Source: Saprospiraceae bacterium (GTDB lineage Bacteria; Bacteroidota; Bacteroidia; Chitinophagales; Saprospiraceae). Taken from it: a DNA stretch of 64,000 nt. Shown piece by piece: positions 36,312-44,980 of the stretch. The stretch spans positions 1,379,001-1,443,000 of the forward strand of contig JAWKLJ010000002.1 in the NCBI GenBank assembly GCA_041392805.1. The letters are read 5' to 3'. The notes beneath the pieces were generated by a model, which was given only the letters and a program-made list of their open reading frames with translations, did not search any database and had not been told where the DNA came from. The number at the start of each line of letters is the position of its first letter. Position 1 is the first letter of the stretch. The position numbers and the translations under genes were made by a program.

Positions 36312-38020
36312 ACGGGCTGTTTATCTAAAAGCTGCTTTAAAGCATCAAATTGGATTTTTACGATGGGGTATTTTTCTGCAGAAACATGAATGAAAGACTC
36401 CTCATCCTCTGGTTTATAAATATATTTAAAACAATAACTATCTGCTGTCTTATCATAGTGTGAAACAAAGTATATTTTTGAAATATCTGTGTTCTTTTCA
36501 AAGGCGTTAGCGTCTATAATGAAGGGAGAAAGATTCAAATACTTCATGTTTTCTTCATTGAGCAAGACGATAGACCTATTGTCCATGAACTTTCCCAATT
36601 CCAACTCGGTCGTCTCTAAGCCCCCTAATAAATCACGTAAAACGACCGCTACATGCTGGAATCTGGCCTTGAGGTTGTGCCGGAATTTCAACACATTGAT
36701 ATCCTGAATAGCTACCAAAGCATATCTGGTAATGAATCCCATCCGAGAGAGTATTTCAGCTAGGCTTTCTTCTGCTCTGATACACAGTTCCGTCACTTCA
36801 TCCGGGCTTACAGATTGTACATTTAGTTTAGCCCGCAGCACTTCCTGAAAGAACATGGCATTCTGGAAGCTCCCTTCTTCATAAAACATCTTTTTCAATT
36901 GCTGCAGTTCTTCCATAAAATACTGCCCCTTGTTGAGCTGAATGATTTCCCTAACCTGCCGGATCAAACCAATATAATCGTATACTTTTTGCTTCCCATA
37001 GGGTAAATTGAGAAAGTTTTGAATGACTGCCACACGCTCCTCCGGAAGTTCTATATCCCCCGTGACTAACAGATTCTCCCAAAGCTGGGCCAGCATAGTA
37101 AAAGCCAAGAGTTCCATGATGGTTTGGTAGGCCCGAACGATTTGCTGTAGTCTTGCGGTACTCACCTTATTATATCCCTCATTCTCATCTTCTACCGGAA
37201 CCATAAGTTTGCGAAGATGTTCTGCTACTGGTGCCGGGAAAGCATTCAGGATAGCCATCCGCTTTCGCGCCAGACTTATAGTCTTCCGAGTTGCCAAGGT
37301 CTGTATAGCTTCATTATACTCAGTCAGAGACGTCCAAAGTGCTTCAATAAGAATTTCATTAGGGGTAAAATTAGTTACAATTGGCGGGCTACTTTTGGTT
37401 TGAAGTTTGGTACTAAGTAAGGACTTATTCTCCTGGCGGTAGAAGAGTCCCCAAATAGGGGTGGTGGTTGGGTTTTTTTCCCCAATTCCTCTATCAATAT
37501 ATATTTCCTTCGGTCGCTTTATTGTCTTGACCTCACCTATAGCCAATTCAAAAGCTTCTTCTATGGTAGAATATTGTGTCAGAGCTTCGTAAAAGCGGAT
37601 AGAAAAACGCGTAGCCGACTGATCAGCTACAGGAGCACTAGTGGCAATCACAATAGGTACCCCATTAGCCAGTAGCTGATCAACCTGTCCTTTGGTCGAA
37701 CACCCATTAAGGATAACCAATTTTAATCGTTTGCATTGGCCAAGCAAATGGGCAATACCTTCCGCCTTGGCATCCTCGTCTTCAAACAAAAGGGCATCCC
37801 TCTCAGCATGTCCACTATAGTGAAAGATCGTAATATGATCCCGGTATAAACTTAGATATTCAGCAACTTTAGCTATACTTGTAAAGGAATCTCGATGAAG
37901 TAAATAATGCTGTTGCAAGGCCCGAGGAGAAAGGGCTTTATACACCTTGTCATCCTCTAACTGAATGGTGGGTAGTGGTGCATCCTGTTTATTGGCAAAG
38001 GTTAGAAAGATTACTTCCAT
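36308..38020 (-). CDS. CHAT-domain caspase-like protease
   Basis: A 570 aa cytoplasmic protein without signal or membrane segment. Residues about 1-195 are a CHAT (caspase-like) domain: FHYSGHAERDALLF with the catalytic His71, and LVILNGCSTKGQVDQLL with the catalytic Cys107, then PIVIATSAPVADQSATRFSIRFYEAL. The remaining 375 residues are mostly helical with a strand-rich C-terminus (SPFIIDANAF, KIYFVSHYD, YCFKYIYKPED) and match no domain I know; this may be the adaptor that couples the protease to the NTPase. It is the first gene of the operon, ends in a 4 bp overlap with the nSTAND1 gene, and is the likely effector. Confidence 0.88.
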   Translation of the reverse strand: MEVIFLTFANKQDAPLPTIQLEDDKVYKALSPRALQQHYLLHRDSFTSIAKVAEYLSLYRDHITIFHYSGHAERDALLFEDEDAKAEGIAHLLGQCKRLKLVILNGCSTKGQVDQLLANGVPIVIATSAPVADQSATRFSIRFYEALTQYSTIEEAFELAIGEVKTIKRPKEIYIDRGIGEKNPTTTPIWGLFYRQENKSLLSTKLQTKSSPPIVTNFTPNEILIEALWTSLTEYNEAIQTLATRKTISLARKRMAILNAFPAPVAEHLRKLMVPVEDENEGYNKVSTARLQQIVRAYQTIMELLAFTMLAQLWENLLVTGDIELPEERVAVIQNFLNLPYGKQKVYDYIGLIRQVREIIQLNKGQYFMEELQQLKKMFYEEGSFQNAMFFQEVLRAKLNVQSVSPDEVTELCIRAEESLAEILSRMGFITRYALVAIQDINVLKFRHNLKARFQHVAVVLRDLLGGLETTELELGKFMDNRSIVLLNEENMKYLNLSPFIIDANAFEKNTDISKIYFVSHYDKTADSYCFKYIYKPEDEESFIHVSAEKYPIVKIQFDALKQLLDKQPV

Positions 38021-38081
38021 GGGGTTTAAATGGATAATGATCTTCTTACTGTAAAAAGGAGTATTGTTTCTTCAATTTATG

Positions 38082-38111
38082 CAAAAGTAACCGTGTGCTT
38101 AATTTAGGCAA
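38082..38111 (-). promoter_or_regulatory. Promoter of the CHAT-nSTAND1-WD40 operon
   Basis: On the minus strand TTG (38109-38111) and TACTTTTG (38082-38089) are separated by 19 bp, a full match to the Bacteroidota TTG-N19-TAnnTTTG promoter. Transcription would start about 38075, leaving a leader of about 55 nt before the CHAT start codon. The 38021-38386 gap holds this promoter and nothing else I could recognise. Confidence 0.65.
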
Positions 38112-38386
38112 TTTTTCAATCTCTTCCAAATTAAATAAAGTCTAGTTTACCTAGTCAACGCTACTTTCATTAGATTAATTTACTATTTTCCCCATTCCTC
38201 TTTGGTTTGAGTAGGAGACCAGCTGAACCATGTACGGGTAGCCCTAAATTGCCTCGAAGAGGTCAATTTTTCTTTTTTATGGCACTTTTATGATTAACAG
38301 GAGTATTGTCTTATATTTCAAGCTGTTCGGATGAGTGGATAGGCCAGCCTAGCCATTTTACTAAAGGACTTCTCAAGCGGATGATT

Positions 38387-40711
38387 ATGAAAAATAAGAC
38401 TAAGCTCCTTTTAATGCTCAGCTGTTGTCTATATGCATGCCTGGTGACAAATGCACAGTCCTCTTCTCCTGAATTCAGAGCGAATGCCTGGAAAAGACAC
38501 CAGGAAATGAAAAAAAACGCTCCTTTCCAGGACTTAAAGTGGCAAGCCCTTGGCCCGGAATTTATGGGCGGCAGGGTAGAAACTATTGCTGGACACCCGG
38601 ACCAGCCCAATACGCTTTATGTCGGCGCCGGATCAGGCAATCTCTGGAAAACGGTAAACAACGGAACCACCTGGACACCCATCTTTGACGACCAGTCTAC
38701 TGCCGCAATGGGCTGCATTGCTATCGCACCTTCCAATCCGGATATCTTGTGGTTGGGGACAGGGGAAGTCCTAATGGCTCGTAGTTCCTTTGCTGGCACT
38801 GGCGCCTTCAAATCCCTGGATGCAGGCAAAACCTGGCAACATATGGGCCTGATGGGAACCAACCACATTCCCCGGATTGTCATTCACCCGAAAAACCCTG
38901 AAATCGTTTATGTTGCATCGATCGGCCACAACTATAGCCCAAACGAGGAGCGAGGTGTTTATAAAACCACCAATGGTGGAAAGACCTGGGACAAGGTGCT
39001 TTTTATCTCAGATACCGTCGGTGTTGTCGAAATTGTCATGGACCCCTCAGACCCTCAAACCCTCCTGGCAGTTGCCTGGGAGAGGGGCCGAAAAGCCTGG
39101 TACAATAAGGTCAATGGTGCAGGGAGTGGCCTTTATAAAACGACAGACGGGGGTAAAAAATGGCGGCGTTTGACCAACGGGATACCGGTCGGAGAAAAAG
39201 TCGGAAGGTTTGGCCTCTCCTTTTCTCTCTCCAATCCAAATGTAGTGTATGCCATCCTGGATAACCGGAATCCCAAACCTGCCAACAGCAAAGATGCTAG
39301 CTTAAATGATAAGGATGGGCTAAGTCCTGATCCAAATTTCATTAGAGGGGAATTGTATAAAAGTGAAGATAAAGGGGAGACCTGGATGAAAACGCATGAG
39401 GGTAGTTTGCCCACCTTGATTGGTGATGATTTCTGCTTGATACGGGTGGCGCCAGATAACGAAAAGGAAGTGTTTATTTTAGGGCAAAAACTTATCCGGA
39501 CCCTTGATGGCGGTAAATCCTTTCTATCGACTGGCGAAACCCTAGTCCATTTACTTTCCCATGAGATCAGGGGCATGCACCTGGATATGCATGAGATGTG
39601 GATTGATCCAAACAACCCTGATAAGCTGGTATTGGGTAATGATGGTGGCGTTTACATTTCCTATGATCGGGGAGACACCTGGCTACACCACAATAACCTG
39701 CCGATTGGTGAATTTTATGCCATTTCAGTAGATGATGCCGTCCCCTATAATATTTATGGCGGAACCCAGGATAATGCAGCGCTTTTTGGTCCCAGTACCC
39801 ACCGACTAGAAGACCGGCTTACCCAGTTTGGGGTCGAAGATCCCTGGCAACAGGTGTATATCGATCGATGGGGTGGTGGGGATAGCTATTTTACAGAAGT
39901 AGATCGATTGGATCCCGATATCATTTACTATGAACATCAGTTTGGCGTGCTTCGCCGCAAAAATAGAGAAACCGGTATAACCACCGACATCAAACCTAGA
40001 GCTTCGGTCGGCCAACGGCCTTTGAGGACCAATTGGATGACGCCCTTTTTTATCTCCAAATATGAAAAACTAACGCTCTATTATGGCGCGCAACAGGTAT
40101 ACCGGTCCAAAGACAGGGGCGACAGCTGGGAAATAATAAGTCCGGATTTGACAACTAACCCTGGACCTGAAAAACAAGGCAACGTACCCTATGGCACCAT
40201 CACTTCCCTCTCCGAATCTCCCTTGCGGAAGGACTTAATATACGTAGGAACAGATGATGGGAATGTCCAAGTCACCCAAGACGGAGGCCAGACCTGGACC
40301 TTGATCGATGAAGGCTTGCCTGAGAAATGGGTTTCGAGGGTCAGGGCTTCGCAGCACGATCCACAAACGGTATACGTAACCCTGACCGGGTATAGAGAAG
40401 ATGATGTGAAATCTTATGTGTATAGGTCCAATAATTATGGCAAAAGCTGGACTTCCATTGCGGGCAACTTACCAGCGGAACCCATCAATGTAATCACCGA
40501 AGATCCTCGAAACCCAGCTATTTTGTACATTGGAACAGACCTTGGCGCCTATGTCACCACGGATCAAGGCCTAAACTGGCATATTTTACATAATGGTATG
40601 CCTACGGTGGCCGTTCACGATTTGGTGATCCAAGCCAGGGAATTGGACTTGGTAGCTGGCACCCATGGCCGTAGTATTTTTGTTTTGGATATAGCTACTA
40701 TAGGGAATTAG
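38387..40711 (+). CDS. Secreted VPS10/BNR-repeat protein
   Basis: About 774 aa from the ATG at 38387 (KNKTKLLLMLSCCLYACLVTNAQ is a signal peptide); an ATG at 38381 or a TTG at 38306 would lengthen it. It has repeated Asp-box motifs (TVNNGTTWTP, SLDAGKTWQH, TTNGGKTWDK, TTDGGKKWRR, SEDKGETWMK, SKDRGDSWEI, SNNYGKSWTS), fitting two sortilin-type propellers, and lacks the C-terminal sandwich and helical tail of the 1059 aa paralogue at 23.3-26.5 kb. No catalytic residues can be assigned. It precedes, by 20 bp, a sodium-dependent transporter gene, which may be coexpressed. Confidence 0.82.
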   Translation: MKNKTKLLLMLSCCLYACLVTNAQSSSPEFRANAWKRHQEMKKNAPFQDLKWQALGPEFMGGRVETIAGHPDQPNTLYVGAGSGNLWKTVNNGTTWTPIFDDQSTAAMGCIAIAPSNPDILWLGTGEVLMARSSFAGTGAFKSLDAGKTWQHMGLMGTNHIPRIVIHPKNPEIVYVASIGHNYSPNEERGVYKTTNGGKTWDKVLFISDTVGVVEIVMDPSDPQTLLAVAWERGRKAWYNKVNGAGSGLYKTTDGGKKWRRLTNGIPVGEKVGRFGLSFSLSNPNVVYAILDNRNPKPANSKDASLNDKDGLSPDPNFIRGELYKSEDKGETWMKTHEGSLPTLIGDDFCLIRVAPDNEKEVFILGQKLIRTLDGGKSFLSTGETLVHLLSHEIRGMHLDMHEMWIDPNNPDKLVLGNDGGVYISYDRGDTWLHHNNLPIGEFYAISVDDAVPYNIYGGTQDNAALFGPSTHRLEDRLTQFGVEDPWQQVYIDRWGGGDSYFTEVDRLDPDIIYYEHQFGVLRRKNRETGITTDIKPRASVGQRPLRTNWMTPFFISKYEKLTLYYGAQQVYRSKDRGDSWEIISPDLTTNPGPEKQGNVPYGTITSLSESPLRKDLIYVGTDDGNVQVTQDGGQTWTLIDEGLPEKWVSRVRASQHDPQTVYVTLTGYREDDVKSYVYRSNNYGKSWTSIAGNLPAEPINVITEDPRNPAILYIGTDLGAYVTTDQGLNWHILHNGMPTVAVHDLVIQARELDLVAGTHGRSIFVLDIATIGN

Positions 40712-40731
40712 TTCCTTTTAAACCAAACACC

Positions 40732-42228
40732 ATGCCTACAACAAAGCAGCAAGACCAACGATTCTCCACCAGGTGGGGCTTCTTATTAAGTGCCTTAGGG
40801 ATCGCCATTGGTACGGGAAATATCTGGCGCTTTCCAAGAATTGTAGCACAAAATGCCAGTGAGGAAGGGGCTGGCGCCTTCATTGTCGTCTGGGTGATTT
40901 TTCTGTTTCTTTGGAGTATACCCCTGATTATCGCTGAATATGCCATAGGTATAAACAGCAGGAAAGGGGTAATCGGCGCTGTGATAGCTACTGCCGGAAA
41001 GCAATTTGCCTGGATGGGCTCCTTCATGACTTTCGTGGCCACAGCTATTACTTTCTTTTACTCCGTTATCGTTGGCTGGTGTGTGTTCTATTTTTTCCAT
41101 TCTATCCTACATGAATTGCCGACTTCCACTGAAACGGCCGTGTCGACTTGGGAGACCTACCAGGCTAGTGCATGGCCCTTGCTATCGCACGCGGTCGTAA
41201 TGCTCTTGGGGGGCTTAGCCATTTGGAAGGGCGTTCAAGGCATTGAACGGATCAATAAGTGGCTCATTCCAATTTTGTTGGGCATTATTTTTATTGCCTT
41301 AGTGAGGTCATTGACCTTGAGCGGTTCCATGGAAGGTATCCGCTATTTGTTTAAGATTGACTGGAGTCAATTTAGTAATCCTACCATTTGGGTGGCGGCT
41401 TTGACGCAAAATGCCTGGGATACGGGCGCCGGATGGGGGATGTTTATCACCTATGGCGCCTACATGCAAATGAGGTTTGGTATTGTTAAAAATGCTTTGA
41501 TTACGGGATTAGGGAATAACTTCATTTCCTTGATTGCCGGAATTATGATTTTTGGGACTTGTTTTGCTATTATGGGGACCAAGCTCGGGAGCTCGGGCAG
41601 TGAAATCTTGGCTGTGATGAAAAACAGTGGCCCCGCCTCAACCGGTTTGACCTTCATCTGGATGCCTCAATTGTTTGAAAAAATACTATTTGGAAAAGCC
41701 CTGACAATCTTGTTTTTTTTAGGACTCATGCTGGCAGGTTTTTCTTCGCTTATCTCTCAATTGGAATTAACGGTCAGAACCTTCATTGATGGGGGCATGA
41801 AACGACCTACAGCCATTTTATTAATCGTTATTATTAGTTATTTATTAGGTATTCCTTCGGCGATTAACTTGGATGTTTTGACCAACCAAGACTTTGTTTG
41901 GGGATTGGCCTTACTGCTGTCAGGCGGCCTTTTTGCGGTGGTTGTCATTCGGTTTAAGGCGGCCAGGGTGCGCATGGAAATATTGGCCCAAAATCCTGAT
42001 GATATCAAACCTGGGCGCCTTTGGGACCTCGTGATTACTTATTTCATACCCGCCGCATCGGTGTTGTTATTGTCCTGGTGGCTGCTTATTGATGGAATGA
42101 ATAGCGAGTGGTATAATCCTTTTGCACAATCAAGCATTATGACTTGTGTTTTGCAGTGGGGACTTGTTTTTTCAGTTTTATTTATCCTCAATAAATGGAT
42201 TGTTAGGAAAACAGAAAATAATGCCTAG
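40732..42228 (+). CDS. Sodium-dependent neurotransmitter:sodium symporter (NSS/SNF) family transporter
   Basis: A 498 aa protein with about 12 helices. The N-terminus (STRWGFLLSALGIAIGTGNIWRFPR) is the NSS TM1 signature, with the unwound region that binds sodium and substrate, and LTQNAWDTGAGWGMFITYGAYM is the TM6 counterpart. Bacterial members (LeuT, TnaT, MhsT) import amino acids with sodium. The substrate is not determined. It follows the VPS10-like gene closely. Confidence 0.9.
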   Translation: MPTTKQQDQRFSTRWGFLLSALGIAIGTGNIWRFPRIVAQNASEEGAGAFIVVWVIFLFLWSIPLIIAEYAIGINSRKGVIGAVIATAGKQFAWMGSFMTFVATAITFFYSVIVGWCVFYFFHSILHELPTSTETAVSTWETYQASAWPLLSHAVVMLLGGLAIWKGVQGIERINKWLIPILLGIIFIALVRSLTLSGSMEGIRYLFKIDWSQFSNPTIWVAALTQNAWDTGAGWGMFITYGAYMQMRFGIVKNALITGLGNNFISLIAGIMIFGTCFAIMGTKLGSSGSEILAVMKNSGPASTGLTFIWMPQLFEKILFGKALTILFFLGLMLAGFSSLISQLELTVRTFIDGGMKRPTAILLIVIISYLLGIPSAINLDVLTNQDFVWGLALLLSGGLFAVVVIRFKAARVRMEILAQNPDDIKPGRLWDLVITYFIPAASVLLLSWWLLIDGMNSEWYNPFAQSSIMTCVLQWGLVFSVLFILNKWIVRKTENNA

Positions 42229-42248
42229 CTGTTATTTATACTTAAATA

Positions 42249-42256
42249 TATCTTTG
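42249..42256 (+). promoter_or_regulatory. Bacteroidota -7 promoter element upstream of priA
   Basis: TATCTTTG matches TAnnTTTG exactly and lies 21 bp before the TTG start of priA. A good TTG at -33 is not seen. Transcription from here would leave a very short leader, which agrees with the TTG start call. Confidence 0.45.
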
Positions 42257-42276
42257 CAGAAACTAATAAGCATACA

Positions 42277-44757
42277 TTGAGCGAACCCAGCTTTCATCCC
42301 GAATCAGACACACATGTTTTCGTAACTGTCATTTTACCATTGGCCATTCCCAAGCCATATACCTATCATATTCCGGAAGAATGGGTGAAAGCGATAAAGC
42401 TGGGGGTTAGGGTGGAGGTGAAATTTGGGAAAAACAGGTTGTACACCGCTTTGGTCATCGATATTCATCAGCATGCTCCTACTGAATATACGACAAATCC
42501 TATTCTGTCCGTCATTGATGAAGAAGCCATCGTTCACCCTTTGCAGATCAAACTATGGGAATGGATGGCCTCCTATTACTGCTGCACCCTTGGGGAAGTC
42601 ATGAACGCCGCCCTGCCCGCCAACCTTAAATTGGCCAGTGAAACACAGATCACCCTAAGCCCACTCTTTGATGAAGACTTTGCCGGGTTGGATGACAAAG
42701 AATACCTCATCGCCGAGGCACTTACCATCCAAGAAACCCTATCGATTGATGAAGTGCAGAAAATCCTGGATCAAAAAACCGTTTATCCGCTGATTCGTCG
42801 CCTGCTGGAAAAGCGCGTGATTTATCTCAAGGAAGACCTGAAAGAAAAATACACGCCTAAAAAAATGGCTTGTGTCAAACTAACCGAAGCCTACGCCAAT
42901 ATTAATGATAAATTAACCGAAGCCTTTGATTTAGTCGCCCGTTCTGAAAAGCAAACTTCCACCCTGTTGGCTTATATAGACTTGTCTAAAAAACAAGAAT
43001 TTATTCGTCGTCAAGATCTCTTTAATCGAGTAGATACAGATAGTGCGGTGTTGAAAGCCATGGAAAAAAAAGGGATCTTTGAGTTATATGAAAGGGAGGT
43101 TAGTCGTCTGGGAACCTATGAAGAAGAACTCCTGGAAGCCCATCAACTATCAGATCAACAAATAAAAGCACTAACCGAAATAGGGAAATACTTCGAAGAA
43201 AAAAAAGTAGTGCTACTGCATGGTGTCACCGGGAGCGGCAAGACCCGTGTCTATATTGAAAAAATTAAAGAAACAATAAAGGAAGGAGGGCAGGTCCTTT
43301 ACCTTTTACCCGAAATTGCCCTAACCTCGCAGATCATCAGGCGCTTGCAGCTGATTTTTGGTGACCAAATTGTCGCCTACCATTCTCGACTTAATAACAA
43401 TGAAAGGGTTGAACTCTGGAAGAGTGTCCTAGCGGGGAAACCAATCGTGTTGGGCGCACGTTCGGCTTTGTTTTTGCCCTTTAAGCAATTGGATCTGATC
43501 ATTGTGGATGAAGAACATGATCCATCCTTTAAGCAAAACGAACCCAGCCCCAGGTACAGTGGTCGAGATACAGCCATCATGCTTGCCCATTTGCATGGCG
43601 CTAATGTCTTGATGGGGTCCGCCACGCCCTCCATCGAATCGTATTACAATGTAAAAAAGAAAAAATACGGTCTCGTACAGCTGCCTGAGCGCTTTGGCGG
43701 CATCCAAATGCCCGAAATCGTCATTGTTGATGCCAAAGTAGAATTCAAAAAGCGGAAGATGCAATCCCACTTCACCACCCAGTTGATTGAAGAACTGAAG
43801 GGGGCATTGGAGCGCGGCGAACAAGCCATCCTTTTCCAAAACAGAAGAGGATATTCGCCAACTTACCGCTGCAATACCTGTGGTTGGCATTCCGAATGCA
43901 TCAATTGCGACGTGAGCCTGACCTATCACAAGTTTTTCAATACCCTCAAATGTCATTACTGCGGCTACCAGAGCAAACTCGTGAAAGATTGCCCGGCTTG
44001 CGGTAGCAATGACCTCGGCTTGCAAGGTTTTGGAACCGAAAAGATAGAAGACGATCTCAAAATCTACCTGCCAGATGCCAAAATTGGTCGGATGGACTGG
44101 GATACCGTCCGTGGCAAAGATGCCCATGCTAAAATCATCAACGATTTTGAGGAACGCCGCCTTGATATCCTGGTTGGCACCCAAATGGTCACCAAGGGAC
44201 TCGATTTTGAAAATGTGGGTGTAGTAGGTATTTTAAGTGCTGACCAACTGATGCATTTTCCCGACTTTAGAGCAGGTGAACGGGCCTATCAGTTGATGGT
44301 TCAGGTGAGTGGCCGGGCTGGCCGAAAGCACAAACAAGGCAAGGTGATTATCCAAGCCTTTAACACGACAGTGCCAGTGTTGAGAGAAGTACTGCACAAT
44401 GATTATTTCGGTTTTTTTCAACGGGAAATGGAGGAACGGTACCAATTTCAATACCCGCCTTTTGTACGTCTTATTCGTATTACCCTCAAACATAAAACGC
44501 CTAAAGTACTGAACGATGCTGGGCGATTATTAGCTGTTTTGCTGAAAAAAAGATTGGGAGAATGGGTCGTAGGGCCAGCCGTCCCCTATGTCGCCCGCGT
44601 CCGCAATTATTACCTACTCGACTTTCTAGTCAAATTAAATAAAGACAAAAAGAATCTTCTTTTCGCAAAGGAAAGTATCTTGGATGCGATTATTCAATTG
44701 CACCAAACTACTGGCTTTTCAGGTGTTCGTGTGAATATCGATGTCGACCCAGGGTAG
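42277..44757 (+). CDS. priA: Primosomal protein N' (replication restart helicase PriA)
   Basis: An 826 aa helicase that reloads the replication machinery at stalled forks. The N-terminal 3'-end-binding domain starts directly (FVTVILPLAIPKPYTYHIPEEW). Walker A HGVTGSGKT at residues 315-323, DEEHD near 411, and a zinc-binding insertion (CNTCGW, CINCDVSL, CHYCGY, CPACGS, about residues 531-578) with a following VTKGLDF motif. The start is TTG at 42277: there is no ATG between the preceding stop (42226-42228) and the conserved domain. A long minus-strand frame opposite it is a shadow. Confidence 0.95.
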   Translation: MSEPSFHPESDTHVFVTVILPLAIPKPYTYHIPEEWVKAIKLGVRVEVKFGKNRLYTALVIDIHQHAPTEYTTNPILSVIDEEAIVHPLQIKLWEWMASYYCCTLGEVMNAALPANLKLASETQITLSPLFDEDFAGLDDKEYLIAEALTIQETLSIDEVQKILDQKTVYPLIRRLLEKRVIYLKEDLKEKYTPKKMACVKLTEAYANINDKLTEAFDLVARSEKQTSTLLAYIDLSKKQEFIRRQDLFNRVDTDSAVLKAMEKKGIFELYEREVSRLGTYEEELLEAHQLSDQQIKALTEIGKYFEEKKVVLLHGVTGSGKTRVYIEKIKETIKEGGQVLYLLPEIALTSQIIRRLQLIFGDQIVAYHSRLNNNERVELWKSVLAGKPIVLGARSALFLPFKQLDLIIVDEEHDPSFKQNEPSPRYSGRDTAIMLAHLHGANVLMGSATPSIESYYNVKKKKYGLVQLPERFGGIQMPEIVIVDAKVEFKKRKMQSHFTTQLIEELKGALERGEQAILFQNRRGYSPTYRCNTCGWHSECINCDVSLTYHKFFNTLKCHYCGYQSKLVKDCPACGSNDLGLQGFGTEKIEDDLKIYLPDAKIGRMDWDTVRGKDAHAKIINDFEERRLDILVGTQMVTKGLDFENVGVVGILSADQLMHFPDFRAGERAYQLMVQVSGRAGRKHKQGKVIIQAFNTTVPVLREVLHNDYFGFFQREMEERYQFQYPPFVRLIRITLKHKTPKVLNDAGRLLAVLLKKRLGEWVVGPAVPYVARVRNYYLLDFLVKLNKDKKNLLFAKESILDAIIQLHQTTGFSGVRVNIDVDPG

Positions 44758-44807
44758 CTTTCGATAAGGGGAATTGAAATGATCCACCAGCTTGTTTGTT
44801 GGCCAAG

Positions 44808-44956
44808 CCATTGATATTGCTATTGTCATTGCCATTGCTATTGATATTGATATTGTCATTGCCATTGCCATTGCCATTGCCATTGCCATTGCCATTGCCA
44901 TTGCCATTGTCATTGCCATTGTCATTGCCATTGATATTGATATTGCCATTGCCATT
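44808..44956. repeat. Hexanucleotide (CCATTG)n tract
   Basis: About 25 hexamer units of the form NNATTG cover 149 bp, including eight perfect CCATTG units in a row at 44862-44909. Variants are ATATTG, TCATTG and CTATTG. It lies 24 bp upstream of the ATG of the large secreted protein and could change promoter spacing by slippage. The long low-complexity minus-strand frames here (Asn-Gly or Met-Ala repeats) are a by-product of the repeat. Confidence 0.9.
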
Positions 44957-44980
44957 AATATTTAAGTCAATCATAACCCA

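Noticed and set aside
36308..38020. CHAT protease as part of a type III-E CRISPR (Csx29/gRAMP) system
   Set aside because: There is no Cas7-11-like protein or CRISPR array, and the partners are nSTAND1 and WD40 proteins.
43429..44184. 251 aa minus-strand frame opposite priA
   Set aside because: The plus strand encodes all PriA motifs through this stretch; the antisense frame has no recognisable domain.
44808..44956. CRISPR array
   Set aside because: Units are 6 bp without spacers and there are no cas genes; it is a simple tandem repeat.
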